Positions 1 through 6,068 of a stretch of DNA of 6,068 nucleotides are shown one piece after another. Position numbers and translations under genes: made by a program. Numbering within the stretch: position 1 is the stretch's first letter; each line of letters opens with the position of its first letter. Under the pieces are notes generated by a model. It did no database searches, had not been told where the DNA came from, and worked only from the letters and a program-made list of their open reading frames with translations. This DNA comes from Chlamydiota bacterium (GTDB lineage Bacteria; Chlamydiota; Chlamydiia; Chlamydiales; SLFE01), in assembly GCA_011065065.1 (NCBI GenBank), contig JAAKFL010000123.1:1-6068 (forward strand), in the 5' to 3' direction.

Positions 1-35
1 TTTTAGGAAAAATGAAGAAATCGAAGGATCGATTT
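1..35 (-). terminator. Weak candidate terminator hairpin at the operon end
   Basis: On the minus strand, AAATCGA (35-29), a four-base TCCT loop and TCGATTT (24-18) form a seven-pair stem, followed by CTTCA and a TTTTT run (12-8). The stem has only two G-C pairs and overlaps the TAA of the outer-membrane factor gene, and the T run is not directly adjacent. It is therefore a poor intrinsic terminator at best, and the real one may lie left of the window. Confidence 0.25.
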
Positions 36-1476
36 ACTCCAAATTTTTACATTGCCAGCCGCCGCCTAGCGCTTTATACGTTCCAATCAGGCTTAGCGCA
101 ATCCTTCCTCGCGTGATGGCGAGGTCTTCTTCTTGGTCGACAAGAGATCTCTCCGTCTCCAGCACACGTGTATAATCGGCTAATCCTTCGACATATTGTG
201 TTCTGGAAACCTCAGCCGCACGTTGAGCCGCGGTCACACTTTCTTCTAGAAAGCCCGATTCTTCATATGATTTCACAAACGAGATCAGGCCGTTCTCCAC
301 TTCTTGATAAGCGGCAAGAACAGTATTTTTGTAATTCGTCAGTAATTCATAAAATCTTGAATATTCAAAATAGACGCGGTTTGTGAGCCTGCCATAGTTG
401 AGCACTTTCCAAGCAAAACTGGGGCCCAAGAAGTAGTTAAAGCTATCTGCACTGAGAAGTTTTCCTCCGCCCCCCGAGGCTGTCAACGTGGTGTCTGCAC
501 TGGATTCAAAGCCAATGAAGCCACCAATTGAAATACGAGGCAACAGATCCGAAATGGCGACTCCGATTCGGGCACTTTGTGCTGCGGTTTGATAGAGAGC
601 GCGTCGGATATCGGGACGGCGACACAGCAGCTCTCCAGGAATGCCGACTCCGAGACTTTCCGGGGCCACAGGGATCGTTCCGGGTTCATCTAAAACACAA
701 GCGAGTTCGTCAGGAGTCAGCCCCAACAGAAACGCTAAGGCATTCTTGACGATTTGTAAGTCAGCTTGCAGTCGAGGCAACCGCGCTTGCGTGGAGTAAA
801 GAAGCGTTTTGGCTTGTTGCACGTCAAGCTCCGTCACCATTCCGGCCTCCCAACGGGCTTCAACAATTTGGAGACTTCGTTCCTGGAGTTTGATGTTTCT
901 TTCCAAAATGTCAATTCGTTCTTCAAAGGTTCTGATGTCAACGTAAACCGAAGCCACATCAGCTTGTAAGATGACCAGCACGTCGTCATAATTGGCGAAA
1001 GAAGCATAGAGCTCATCGCTGGCGCTTTCGATTCCCCTGCGGAATCTTCCCCAGAAATCCAGTTCCCAAGCCACCGATAATCCCAAGTTAAAGTCCCAGT
1101 AATTTCTATCTGCTAAGAAGCCATTTGGCATGTTGCGACTGAGTTTGAACCGCGTTGCGTCACCGACAACTTCTTGGAGCTGTGGGAACCATTCTCCCAT
1201 AGTAATTCCCAATAAGGCTCGGGCTCCCAAAATGCGGTAGGCGGCGATTTTTAAATCGAGGTTTTGCATTTGTGCGATGGATATGAGCTCGCTGAGTTTT
1301 GGATCATGAAACTGTTCCCACCAGCAGTCAATCACGACATCGCAGCAGTCGATTTTATCGTCTTCACATTCCATCCAGTCATATTGCATCGGCGCACAAG
1401 GAGTGTGAAAATCGGGACCCACTTTGAAGCATCCCACAAGGAAAAGTGGGATCAGACAGAAGGGAATGATTCTCAT
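34..1476 (-). CDS. RND efflux outer-membrane factor lipoprotein (NodT/OprM/CusC family)
   Basis: This 480-residue protein is the outer-membrane channel of the tripartite pump, of the TolC-like OEP family, and would form a trimeric exit duct. The N-terminus is a lipoprotein signal with lipobox LVGC (Cys16), followed by the family hallmark VGPDF (19-23). Two OEP repeats follow, roughly 55-255 and 275-470. Family motifs seen are WWEQFHDPKL (52-61), WELDFWGRFRR (137-147), the CRRPDIRRA stretch (285-293), where Arg is usual at the Cys position, and the C-terminal YKALGGGW (467-474). Length is normal for the family. The ATG overlaps the pump's stop as ATGA and has an AGGAGG ribosome site six bases upstream, which supports this start. 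The odd feature is a cysteine-rich acidic segment after the lipobox (Cys27, 37, 44, 45, 51), plus a Cys at 476. Family assignment is firm; substrate is unknown. Confidence 0.95.
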   Translation of the reverse strand: MRIIPFCLIPLFLVGCFKVGPDFHTPCAPMQYDWMECEDDKIDCCDVVIDCWWEQFHDPKLSELISIAQMQNLDLKIAAYRILGARALLGITMGEWFPQLQEVVGDATRFKLSRNMPNGFLADRNYWDFNLGLSVAWELDFWGRFRRGIESASDELYASFANYDDVLVILQADVASVYVDIRTFEERIDILERNIKLQERSLQIVEARWEAGMVTELDVQQAKTLLYSTQARLPRLQADLQIVKNALAFLLGLTPDELACVLDEPGTIPVAPESLGVGIPGELLCRRPDIRRALYQTAAQSARIGVAISDLLPRISIGGFIGFESSADTTLTASGGGGKLLSADSFNYFLGPSFAWKVLNYGRLTNRVYFEYSRFYELLTNYKNTVLAAYQEVENGLISFVKSYEESGFLEESVTAAQRAAEVSRTQYVEGLADYTRVLETERSLVDQEEDLAITRGRIALSLIGTYKALGGGWQCKNLE

Positions 1477-4400
1477 GACTCCCCTCCTGGTTTTTTAAGG
1501 CGGTACAAGATGGAATAGAAGACAGGAACACAAATCAAGGTCAAAAGCGATCCGAAGGCGAGTCCCGCCATAATGGTCACCGCCATGGCCACCCAAAAGA
1601 TATCTGGCAACAGTGGGACCACTCCAAGAATCGTGGTTCCTGCAGCCAAAAAGACAGGCCTTGCGCGAGATACCGAAGCTTCCACGATAGCATCATACCG
1701 GCTCAGTCCATCGCGATAATTCGCATTACAGGCATCGAGAAGGACGATAATGTTTTTGTTCATCATTCCTACCAGACTCATGCCTCCTAATAAGGCCATA
1801 AATCCAAATGGAATATTGAAGACCAAAAGTCCACATGTAATCCCAATGATAGCAAATGGAATTGTCATCAAGATAATGAGCACAGGTTTAAATTCATTGA
1901 AGACTAAGACGAGTAAGAGAAGAATGATGACACCTGCGGGGATTAAGCCAGGTAAAAGTGAATCTTGCGACGTTTTCGTGCTATCGTACTCTCCGTCCCA
2001 AAAGAGTTCATATCCGGGTGGTAATTTTATTTTTTTGATTTCATCGATCACATTGCTTCTAAGAGTAGGGAATGTCGAACCCATCGCAGGTTCACCTTGC
2101 ACGGCCACCTCTCTTCGACGGTTCCACCTAGCAATCATGGAATCTTCCCATTTGTTTTCAAGTCCCGTTGTCACTTGTGCTAAAGGAACTGTCCAAGTGG
2201 CAAAATCGGGGCGTATTTGAATATTGTCGAAGGTGAGAAGTAGATGGTCTCGTTCATATTCTGTATTTCGTGCAATAATGGGGTAAAGAGAATCCCCTTC
2301 ACGGTAGAGCCCTACTTGGACTCCGTCATAACTTCGTTTAGTTGCCGTTGCCATGTTGGGACGGCTAACGAGAGATAAGCGTCCGACTTTCTGATTGAAT
2401 TCGGGAACCAGTTTCAGAATGGGGTTCATCACATCAAAACGCCAGTCACGACCGTATGGTGACGATTCAGCAATATTGATGATCTGATTTCCTAAAGTGC
2501 GGAGAGATTCAATATCGGCCTCTCCAGGCCCAGTGATACGCAGTTCAAATTTCCAAGGGTCTCCAGGTCCGACGCCATATTTTCGAAAACGGACCATCCC
2601 GTCAGGGACATTGTCGCCTACCCATGATTTGTACTTAGCGATAAAAGCGTCGATATCTTGGAAGTTGTTAAAGTTCACAATCAGTTGAGCGTAATTTTGG
2701 TTTTGGCGCTCTGAATCTACAGGAAGGTAGAATCGAGGAGGACCAGAACCAATAAACGAGCTCACACTTGATACAAGATCATCGGATATGAACTCTTTCT
2801 CCAAAATTGCTGCATTTTTAGCCACATCTTGAATCCGTGTTCCTTCCGCAGTCCAAATATCAACCATTAGCTGTGGTCTAGAAGAATCGGGGAAGAATAG
2901 TTGTGTAACAAAACCAAATCCCAAGATGGAAGCGACAAGCATGCCACCGAGAATAGCCACGGTTAAAAAACGAACTCGGATGACGGCTCTTAAGATTGAG
3001 CGGAGCATTTTGAAAAAAGGACCTTGAAATTCACCTGTACTTGATTTCGTTGAAGGATCCGGTTTTGGGATCATGTCAACGCATTTAATCGGAGTCAACA
3101 AAAGCGAAATGGCCCAGCTAAGAAGCAGTGCTGTGGCGACAACGAAAAATAGAGAGGCGCAATATTCTCCGGTAGAGGCGGTCGACGCATAAATGGGATA
3201 AAACGTCATCACGGCGACAAGGGTAGCTGCAAAAAGTGGAAAAGCATTTTCCATGGCTGCGTCAACAGCTGCTTTAGTACGATCGACTCCTTCACGTATC
3301 TTGACGGCAATACTGTCGGAAACCACAATTGAGTTATCCACCATCATCCCCAATGCAATGATCAGAGCTCCAAGCGACATCCTTTGAAGCGCAATATCCA
3401 TGATGCTCATGACAATAAATGTGCCCAATATCGTCAAAACAAGATCGATTCCGATAATCAATCCCATCCGAAGACCGCTAGGGATAATTAATACGAGGAT
3501 CACAATGCCAATGGCTTGGAGAAGACTGATAAGAAACCCGTTGACTGACTCTTCCACAAGATCGGACTGCCAGGCGATTTTGTGTAATTGAAGACCAATG
3601 GGAAGTTTCTCCATGATTTCTTCAATGCGTTGGTCGAGGTCTGCTCCTACACTCACAATATTCGAATCTTCGGTTCCAGCAATCGCAATTCCAATAGCGG
3701 GGTTCCCATCGTATCGCATCAAAGTCATAGGAGGTTCTCGATAACCCGGACGGATAGTTGCGAGATCTTTGAGTGTGATAAATTGCTCACTTTCCTTGCT
3801 CATAATTGTGAGGATATTTTCGATATTGCCTTTTTCCTTCAAAGCATGAATCGCATTGGTCATAATATCACTTGGATGAGGACTGATGATCAATTCACCA
3901 ATTTCTGAAGGGTTCGAGAAGTCCCCTGTCGGAGCAATTCGGAACCGTTCTTGCTCGTTATCAACCGACCCGGCATTGACCACCTGGTTTTGGTTTTTCA
4001 TCGTATAAAGGAAGGTTTCCGGAGTTATCCGAAATTCCGAGAGTTGTTTTTCGGAGATATCAAGGTAGATGACCTTTTCTTGAACACCCCAAAGTTGTAC
4101 ACGAGCGATATTATTGACAAGGTTCAGTTCTTTTTGGACAATTTTAGCGTAATCTTCTAGTTCTTTATTGGAGAAACCGTCACCAGTGATAGCAAGCAAA
4201 AAGCCATATACAAATCCAAAATCATCGTTAACCATCGATTCCTGAGCTCCGGGGGGAAGATCTTTTTGGGCATCTCCGATTTTTCTTCGCAGTTCATCCC
4301 AAATTTGCGGAAGTTCAGCAGACCAATATTGATCCTTAATATCGACTCTGATGTAAGAGTTTCCAGCTCGCGAAACCGAATACATGTCTTTAAGCTGAGG

Positions 4401-4625
4401 CATCTCTTGAATCGCTGTTTCTAAACGATCTGTGACTTCGAGCTCGACTTCTTCCGGACTAGCGCCGGGATAATTTGTGACGACTACAGCTGTTTTGATG
4501 CTAAAGGGAGGGTCTTCTAATTGACCCAGGGAAAAAAAGCTGGCGGCTCCGCCAATAAACAAAAGTGTCGTGATAAAATAGGTGATCACCCTTTTCTTCA
4601 GAGCTTGTTCAATCAGCCATCTCAT
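1473..4625 (-). CDS. HAE1-type RND efflux permease (inner-membrane pump)
   Basis: This 1050-residue protein is a proton-driven resistance-nodulation-division pump of the inner membrane, full length for the AcrB-like family. It has TM1 near 14-31, a large periplasmic loop (about 33-361), TM2-TM6 (about 362-512), TM7 (about 553-573), a second periplasmic loop (about 574-892) and TM8-TM12 (about 893-1040). TM4 carries GMMVDN (426-431), so Asp430 and Asn431 align with the AcrB proton-relay pair Asp407/Asp408. TM10 carries GMMNKNIIVLLD (953-964), with Lys957 matching AcrB Lys940, and SRARP (986-990) precedes TM11. LGQLEDPPF (33-41) and NYPGASPEEVELEV (51-64) are typical of the family. I chose the ATG at 4625, giving MRWLIEQ, because AAGGG lies seven bases upstream; a TTG at 4646 would add seven residues that look atypical. 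The gene overlaps the adaptor by 17 bp and the channel by 4 bp. An extra stretch around 251-275 may be an insertion. Substrate is unknown. Confidence 0.96.
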   Translation of the reverse strand: MRWLIEQALKKRVITYFITTLLFIGGAASFFSLGQLEDPPFSIKTAVVVTNYPGASPEEVELEVTDRLETAIQEMPQLKDMYSVSRAGNSYIRVDIKDQYWSAELPQIWDELRRKIGDAQKDLPPGAQESMVNDDFGFVYGFLLAITGDGFSNKELEDYAKIVQKELNLVNNIARVQLWGVQEKVIYLDISEKQLSEFRITPETFLYTMKNQNQVVNAGSVDNEQERFRIAPTGDFSNPSEIGELIISPHPSDIMTNAIHALKEKGNIENILTIMSKESEQFITLKDLATIRPGYREPPMTLMRYDGNPAIGIAIAGTEDSNIVSVGADLDQRIEEIMEKLPIGLQLHKIAWQSDLVEESVNGFLISLLQAIGIVILVLIIPSGLRMGLIIGIDLVLTILGTFIVMSIMDIALQRMSLGALIIALGMMVDNSIVVSDSIAVKIREGVDRTKAAVDAAMENAFPLFAATLVAVMTFYPIYASTASTGEYCASLFFVVATALLLSWAISLLLTPIKCVDMIPKPDPSTKSSTGEFQGPFFKMLRSILRAVIRVRFLTVAILGGMLVASILGFGFVTQLFFPDSSRPQLMVDIWTAEGTRIQDVAKNAAILEKEFISDDLVSSVSSFIGSGPPRFYLPVDSERQNQNYAQLIVNFNNFQDIDAFIAKYKSWVGDNVPDGMVRFRKYGVGPGDPWKFELRITGPGEADIESLRTLGNQIINIAESSPYGRDWRFDVMNPILKLVPEFNQKVGRLSLVSRPNMATATKRSYDGVQVGLYREGDSLYPIIARNTEYERDHLLLTFDNIQIRPDFATWTVPLAQVTTGLENKWEDSMIARWNRRREVAVQGEPAMGSTFPTLRSNVIDEIKKIKLPPGYELFWDGEYDSTKTSQDSLLPGLIPAGVIILLLLVLVFNEFKPVLIILMTIPFAIIGITCGLLVFNIPFGFMALLGGMSLVGMMNKNIIVLLDACNANYRDGLSRYDAIVEASVSRARPVFLAAGTTILGVVPLLPDIFWVAMAVTIMAGLAFGSLLTLICVPVFYSILYRLKKPGGES
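1483..1488 (-). promoter_or_regulatory. Strong ribosome binding site of the outer-membrane factor
   Basis: AGGAGG on the minus strand, six bases before the ATG at 1476, is a full consensus Shine-Dalgarno within the end of the pump gene. With the ATGA stop/start overlap it indicates coupled but independently strong initiation. It also shows that this organism uses the classical anti-Shine-Dalgarno interaction. Confidence 0.8.
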
Positions 4626-5745
4626 GATGCCGCCCTTGCTCGTCAACCGTGATAGGTAAAATGGTTACTTTTTGACCTTCTCGAATGAGGTTGGCTCCTG
4701 ATGTGACCACCCAATCACCTTCTTTGACTCCTCCAAGAAGCATAATCCCCCGCTCTGTGATTTTTCCCTTCTTCACAGGCTGAAGATAGACGCGCATGGT
4801 GTCTGGATTGATCAACCAGACATAGGTGATATTTTTATCGACATCAGAGATCACAGATGTTGTGGGGACAATGTAACCTTTTTCACTTAGATCAGGAGTC
4901 TTCTTCCCAAAAAAATAGGCGTAGCCAGCCATACCAGATAAGATCACACCATCTTCCTTCTGTTCAATGAGCAGTGTCACGGGGAACGTCCTGGTTGTCA
5001 CCGAGGCCTCTGTTCCAATCTCTATGATCTTTGCTGGGTATTTCTTTCCGGGAAGGGAGTCAAATTGTACGAAAATCTCTTTTGCATTGGGAATTTCTGT
5101 AATTTGACTTTCGGGAACATCGATGACCATTTCTACTTTGGTAGTGTTCAGAATACGGAGGATCGATTGCTTGGCATTGACATACTCAAAGGGTTCAACA
5201 TAAGTGGCCGTAATCATCCCATCAAAGGGTGCAATCAATTTGGTATAGGAAAGTTGGTCTTTCGCTGCTTCTACATCCCCTTCAAGGGAGAGGATTTCCC
5301 CTTTGAATTGGTTGACATCTTCTTTTTTTCGGTCGAGAAGACTTTTGCTGATCGCCCCCGGATCTTTTTCCCAAATACTCACTGCTCGCGCATAATCCCG
5401 TTCTGCAAATCTGAGCTGAGCTTGAGACCTTTCAAGCTTTCCTTCTGCAATCTGCAGGTTGACCTCGTAATCTCTTGGATCAATGCGAGCGAGGACTTCC
5501 CCTTTAGTCACTCGATCTCCTACCTTCATAGGTCTTTCGTTCATTGGGCCTTCGACTCGAAAAGAGAGATTCACACGGTTGATGGCACGGGTTCTCCCTG
5601 GGAAAACACGCGTTTGGATGGTTTCCTCGGCGACGAGCTTCATTGCCCGAACAGGACGAATAGTCTCAGGTTTTTCGACAGTTTTCTCACAAGAAGTTAA
5701 AAAGAGGATAACTAAAACGTTAGTGATCAGTAATTTAATTTTCAT
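4609..5745 (-). CDS. RND periplasmic adaptor lipoprotein (membrane fusion protein)
   Basis: This 378-residue AcrA/HlyD-type adaptor links the inner-membrane pump to the outer-membrane channel. The N-terminus is a lipoprotein signal ending in lipobox LTSC (Cys19), so it is probably anchored to the inner membrane by lipid. The order is beta-barrel/lipoyl strand with the motif VNLSFRVEG (58-66) and VGDRVTKGEVLARID (75-89), an alpha-helical hairpin of about 92-165 with DPGAISKS (128-135) near its tip, the second lipoyl half YTKLIAPFDGMIT (167-179), a beta-barrel region containing TRTFPV (251-256), and a membrane-proximal domain from about 290 onward. It is the first gene of the operon and its end overlaps the pump start by 17 bp. 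The start at 5745 is fixed by the signal peptide, since the next in-frame ATG (Met35) would delete the lipobox. No Shine-Dalgarno is visible; the leader before the ATG is A-rich. Family is certain, the specific substrate is not. Confidence 0.95.
   Translation of the reverse strand: MKIKLLITNVLVILFLTSCEKTVEKPETIRPVRAMKLVAEETIQTRVFPGRTRAINRVNLSFRVEGPMNERPMKVGDRVTKGEVLARIDPRDYEVNLQIAEGKLERSQAQLRFAERDYARAVSIWEKDPGAISKSLLDRKKEDVNQFKGEILSLEGDVEAAKDQLSYTKLIAPFDGMITATYVEPFEYVNAKQSILRILNTTKVEMVIDVPESQITEIPNAKEIFVQFDSLPGKKYPAKIIEIGTEASVTTRTFPVTLLIEQKEDGVILSGMAGYAYFFGKKTPDLSEKGYIVPTTSVISDVDKNITYVWLINPDTMRVYLQPVKKGKITERGIMLLGGVKEGDWVVTSGANLIREGQKVTILPITVDEQGRHHEMAD
4633..4637 (-). promoter_or_regulatory. 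Ribosome binding site deciding the RND permease start
   Basis: AAGGG on the minus strand, followed by CGGCATC and then the ATG at 4625, gives a seven-base spacing. It lies inside the last codons of the adaptor gene and favours the ATG over the upstream TTG at 4646, for which the pump's initial residues would be unlike the family. Terminating ribosomes on the adaptor would sit over this site, which suggests translational coupling. Confidence 0.65.
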
Positions 5746-5821
5746 AGTTTTGTTTTTTTGTTAATCACGATTGGTATAAATTTGCATCCTAATTAATTAT
5801 TTAAATAGGCGCAACGCCTTA
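5746..5821 (-). promoter_or_regulatory. Upstream region of the efflux operon (promoter expected, not resolved)
   Basis: The operon's promoter should lie in this AT-rich stretch, since the divergent gene begins just beyond it. On the minus strand the best pair I see is weak: TTGCGC (5814-5809) and TAGGAT (5791-5786) with a 17-bp spacer, matching three and four of six consensus bases. TATACC (5778-5773) is another -10-like hexamer but has no -35 partner. The 15 bases before the adaptor ATG are A-rich (CAAAAAAACAAAACT) and contain no Shine-Dalgarno. Confidence 0.3.
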
Positions 5822-5823
5822 TT
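5804..5823. repeat. Imperfect inverted repeat in the divergent intergenic region
   Basis: The arms AATAGGCG (5804-5811) and CGCCTTATT (5815-5823) are complementary with one bulged base and flank a CAA loop. The right arm runs into the -35 box of the plus-strand promoter and the site lies upstream of the minus-strand operon. It could therefore be an operator for a repressor of one or both transcripts, a small cruciform, or a REP-like fragment. The GC-rich core stands out in an otherwise AT-rich spacer. Function is inferred from position only. Confidence 0.4.
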
Positions 5824-5850
5824 GAGTAATGTTCCACATATATGTATAAT
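5822..5850 (+). promoter_or_regulatory. Sigma70-like promoter of the TIR-domain gene
   Basis: A perfect -10 hexamer TATAAT (5845-5850) lies 17 bp after a -35-like TTGAGT (5822-5827, four of six matches to TTGACA). The expected start of transcription, about seven bases past the -10 box, is 5856-5858, which is the ATG of the TIR-domain gene. No Shine-Dalgarno precedes that ATG, so the mRNA may be leaderless. The boxes and spacing are read directly from the sequence; activity and the start site are inferred. Confidence 0.6.
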
Positions 5851-5856
5851 GGTTGC

Positions 5857-6068
5857 ATGAGGTTAACGTTTCTATTAATTCTTTTCATAACCTTGACCCA
5901 TTCGTTGTTTAGTGGTGAGAAACCGCGCTGTTTTATTTGTTATGCTTGGGGAACAGAGCAGCATGAGCAATGGGTAAAACGGTTTGCTCAGGATCTAGAA
6001 AAGGCGGGTTTTTCGGTATTATTGGATCATTGGGAATCGGGATATGGGGATCAGATTGTAAGTCATTC
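5857..6068 (+). CDS. Exported TIR/SEFIR-domain protein, N-terminal part (runs off window)
   Basis: Only the first 71 residues are present and the frame is open to the window edge. Residues 1-20 form a plausible Sec signal peptide: Arg2, then a hydrophobic core around 4-19, with possible cleavage near Ser-Gly 19-20. A TIR-superfamily start follows: strand A with FICYAW (26-31), then a helix containing HEQWVKRFAQDLEKAG (36-51), then strand B and the following loop in FSVLLDHWESGYGD (52-65). This pattern (F-I-x-Y-x-W, W-V-x-x-x-A-x-x-L, G-x-x-V-x-L-D-x-W, G-D) resembles bacterial SEFIR/TIR_2 domains. Cys27 stands where Ser is common. The catalytic Glu expected in NAD-cleaving TIR domains would lie beyond the window, so activity cannot be judged. 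An alternative in-frame ATG at 5842 overlaps the -10 box; a stop at 5827 closes the frame upstream. The gene diverges from the efflux operon. The role could be an effector aimed at a host, signalling or defence; this is undecided. Confidence 0.75.
   Translation, partial: MRLTFLLILFITLTHSLFSGEKPRCFICYAWGTEQHEQWVKRFAQDLEKAGFSVLLDHWESGYGDQIVSH

Noticed and set aside
1750..2220. A 156-codon open frame on the plus strand
   Set aside because: It is antisense to the end of the RND pump (TM8-TM10 and the preceding loop), with no domain or ribosome site; a shadow of the real gene.
5065..5700. A 211-codon open frame on the plus strand
   Set aside because: It lies wholly antisense to the adaptor gene, which has complete lipobox, lipoyl and hairpin motifs. 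The antisense translation shows no recognisable domain.
5771..5780. TATACC as the -10 box of the efflux operon
   Set aside because: No acceptable -35 hexamer lies 16-18 bp upstream; random matches are expected in such AT-rich DNA.
5842..5856. In-frame upstream ATG adding five residues (MYNGC) to the TIR-domain protein
   Set aside because: It overlaps the TATAAT box, so the transcript from that promoter would start downstream of it. It has no Shine-Dalgarno and would add a polar stretch in front of the signal peptide.
1..6068. A defence island or new multi-gene system joining the TIR-like gene with the efflux pump
   Set aside because: The two units are divergent, the pump genes are conventional, and no mobile element, CRISPR, nuclease or second defence gene is visible. 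Adjacency alone does not support a joint function.

Overview
The window holds a complete three-gene tripartite efflux operon on the minus strand and, diverging from it on the plus strand, the 5' end of a TIR/SEFIR-domain gene that runs off the right edge. The organism is a Gram-negative bacterium, because the operon encodes an inner-membrane RND pump, a periplasmic lipoprotein adaptor and an outer-membrane TolC-like channel. Moderate GC, clear Shine-Dalgarno sequences on two genes, an unusually cysteine-rich outer-membrane protein and an exported TIR-like protein are compatible with an environmental member of the Chlamydiota (Parachlamydia/Waddlia-like). That assignment is inference only; no phylogenetic marker is present.

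Layout, left to right: (a) 1-33, the short tail after the operon, with a weak hairpin that covers the last stop codon; (b) 34-1476, minus, outer-membrane factor (NodT/OprM type lipoprotein); (c) 1473-4625, minus, HAE1-type RND permease; (d) 4609-5745, minus, membrane fusion (adaptor) lipoprotein; (e) 5746-5856, an AT-rich divergent intergenic region with an imperfect inverted repeat and a strong sigma70-like promoter facing right; (f) 5857-6068, plus, start of an exported TIR/SEFIR-domain protein, truncated by the window.

The operon order is adaptor, pump, channel. The genes overlap by 17 bp (adaptor/pump) and 4 bp (pump/channel, ATGA), and both downstream genes have Shine-Dalgarno sequences inside the preceding gene, so the products are probably translationally coupled. 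Together they would form a proton-driven drug or toxic-compound exporter spanning both membranes. The substrate cannot be read from the sequence.

The most interesting parts are the right edge (a TIR/SEFIR protein with a signal peptide, whose predicted transcription start falls on its ATG, implying a leaderless mRNA) and the cysteine-rich acidic segment near the N-terminus of the outer-membrane channel. The efflux operon itself is otherwise conventional. Nothing visible ties the TIR-like gene functionally to the pump, and I see no proof of a new multi-gene system in this window.
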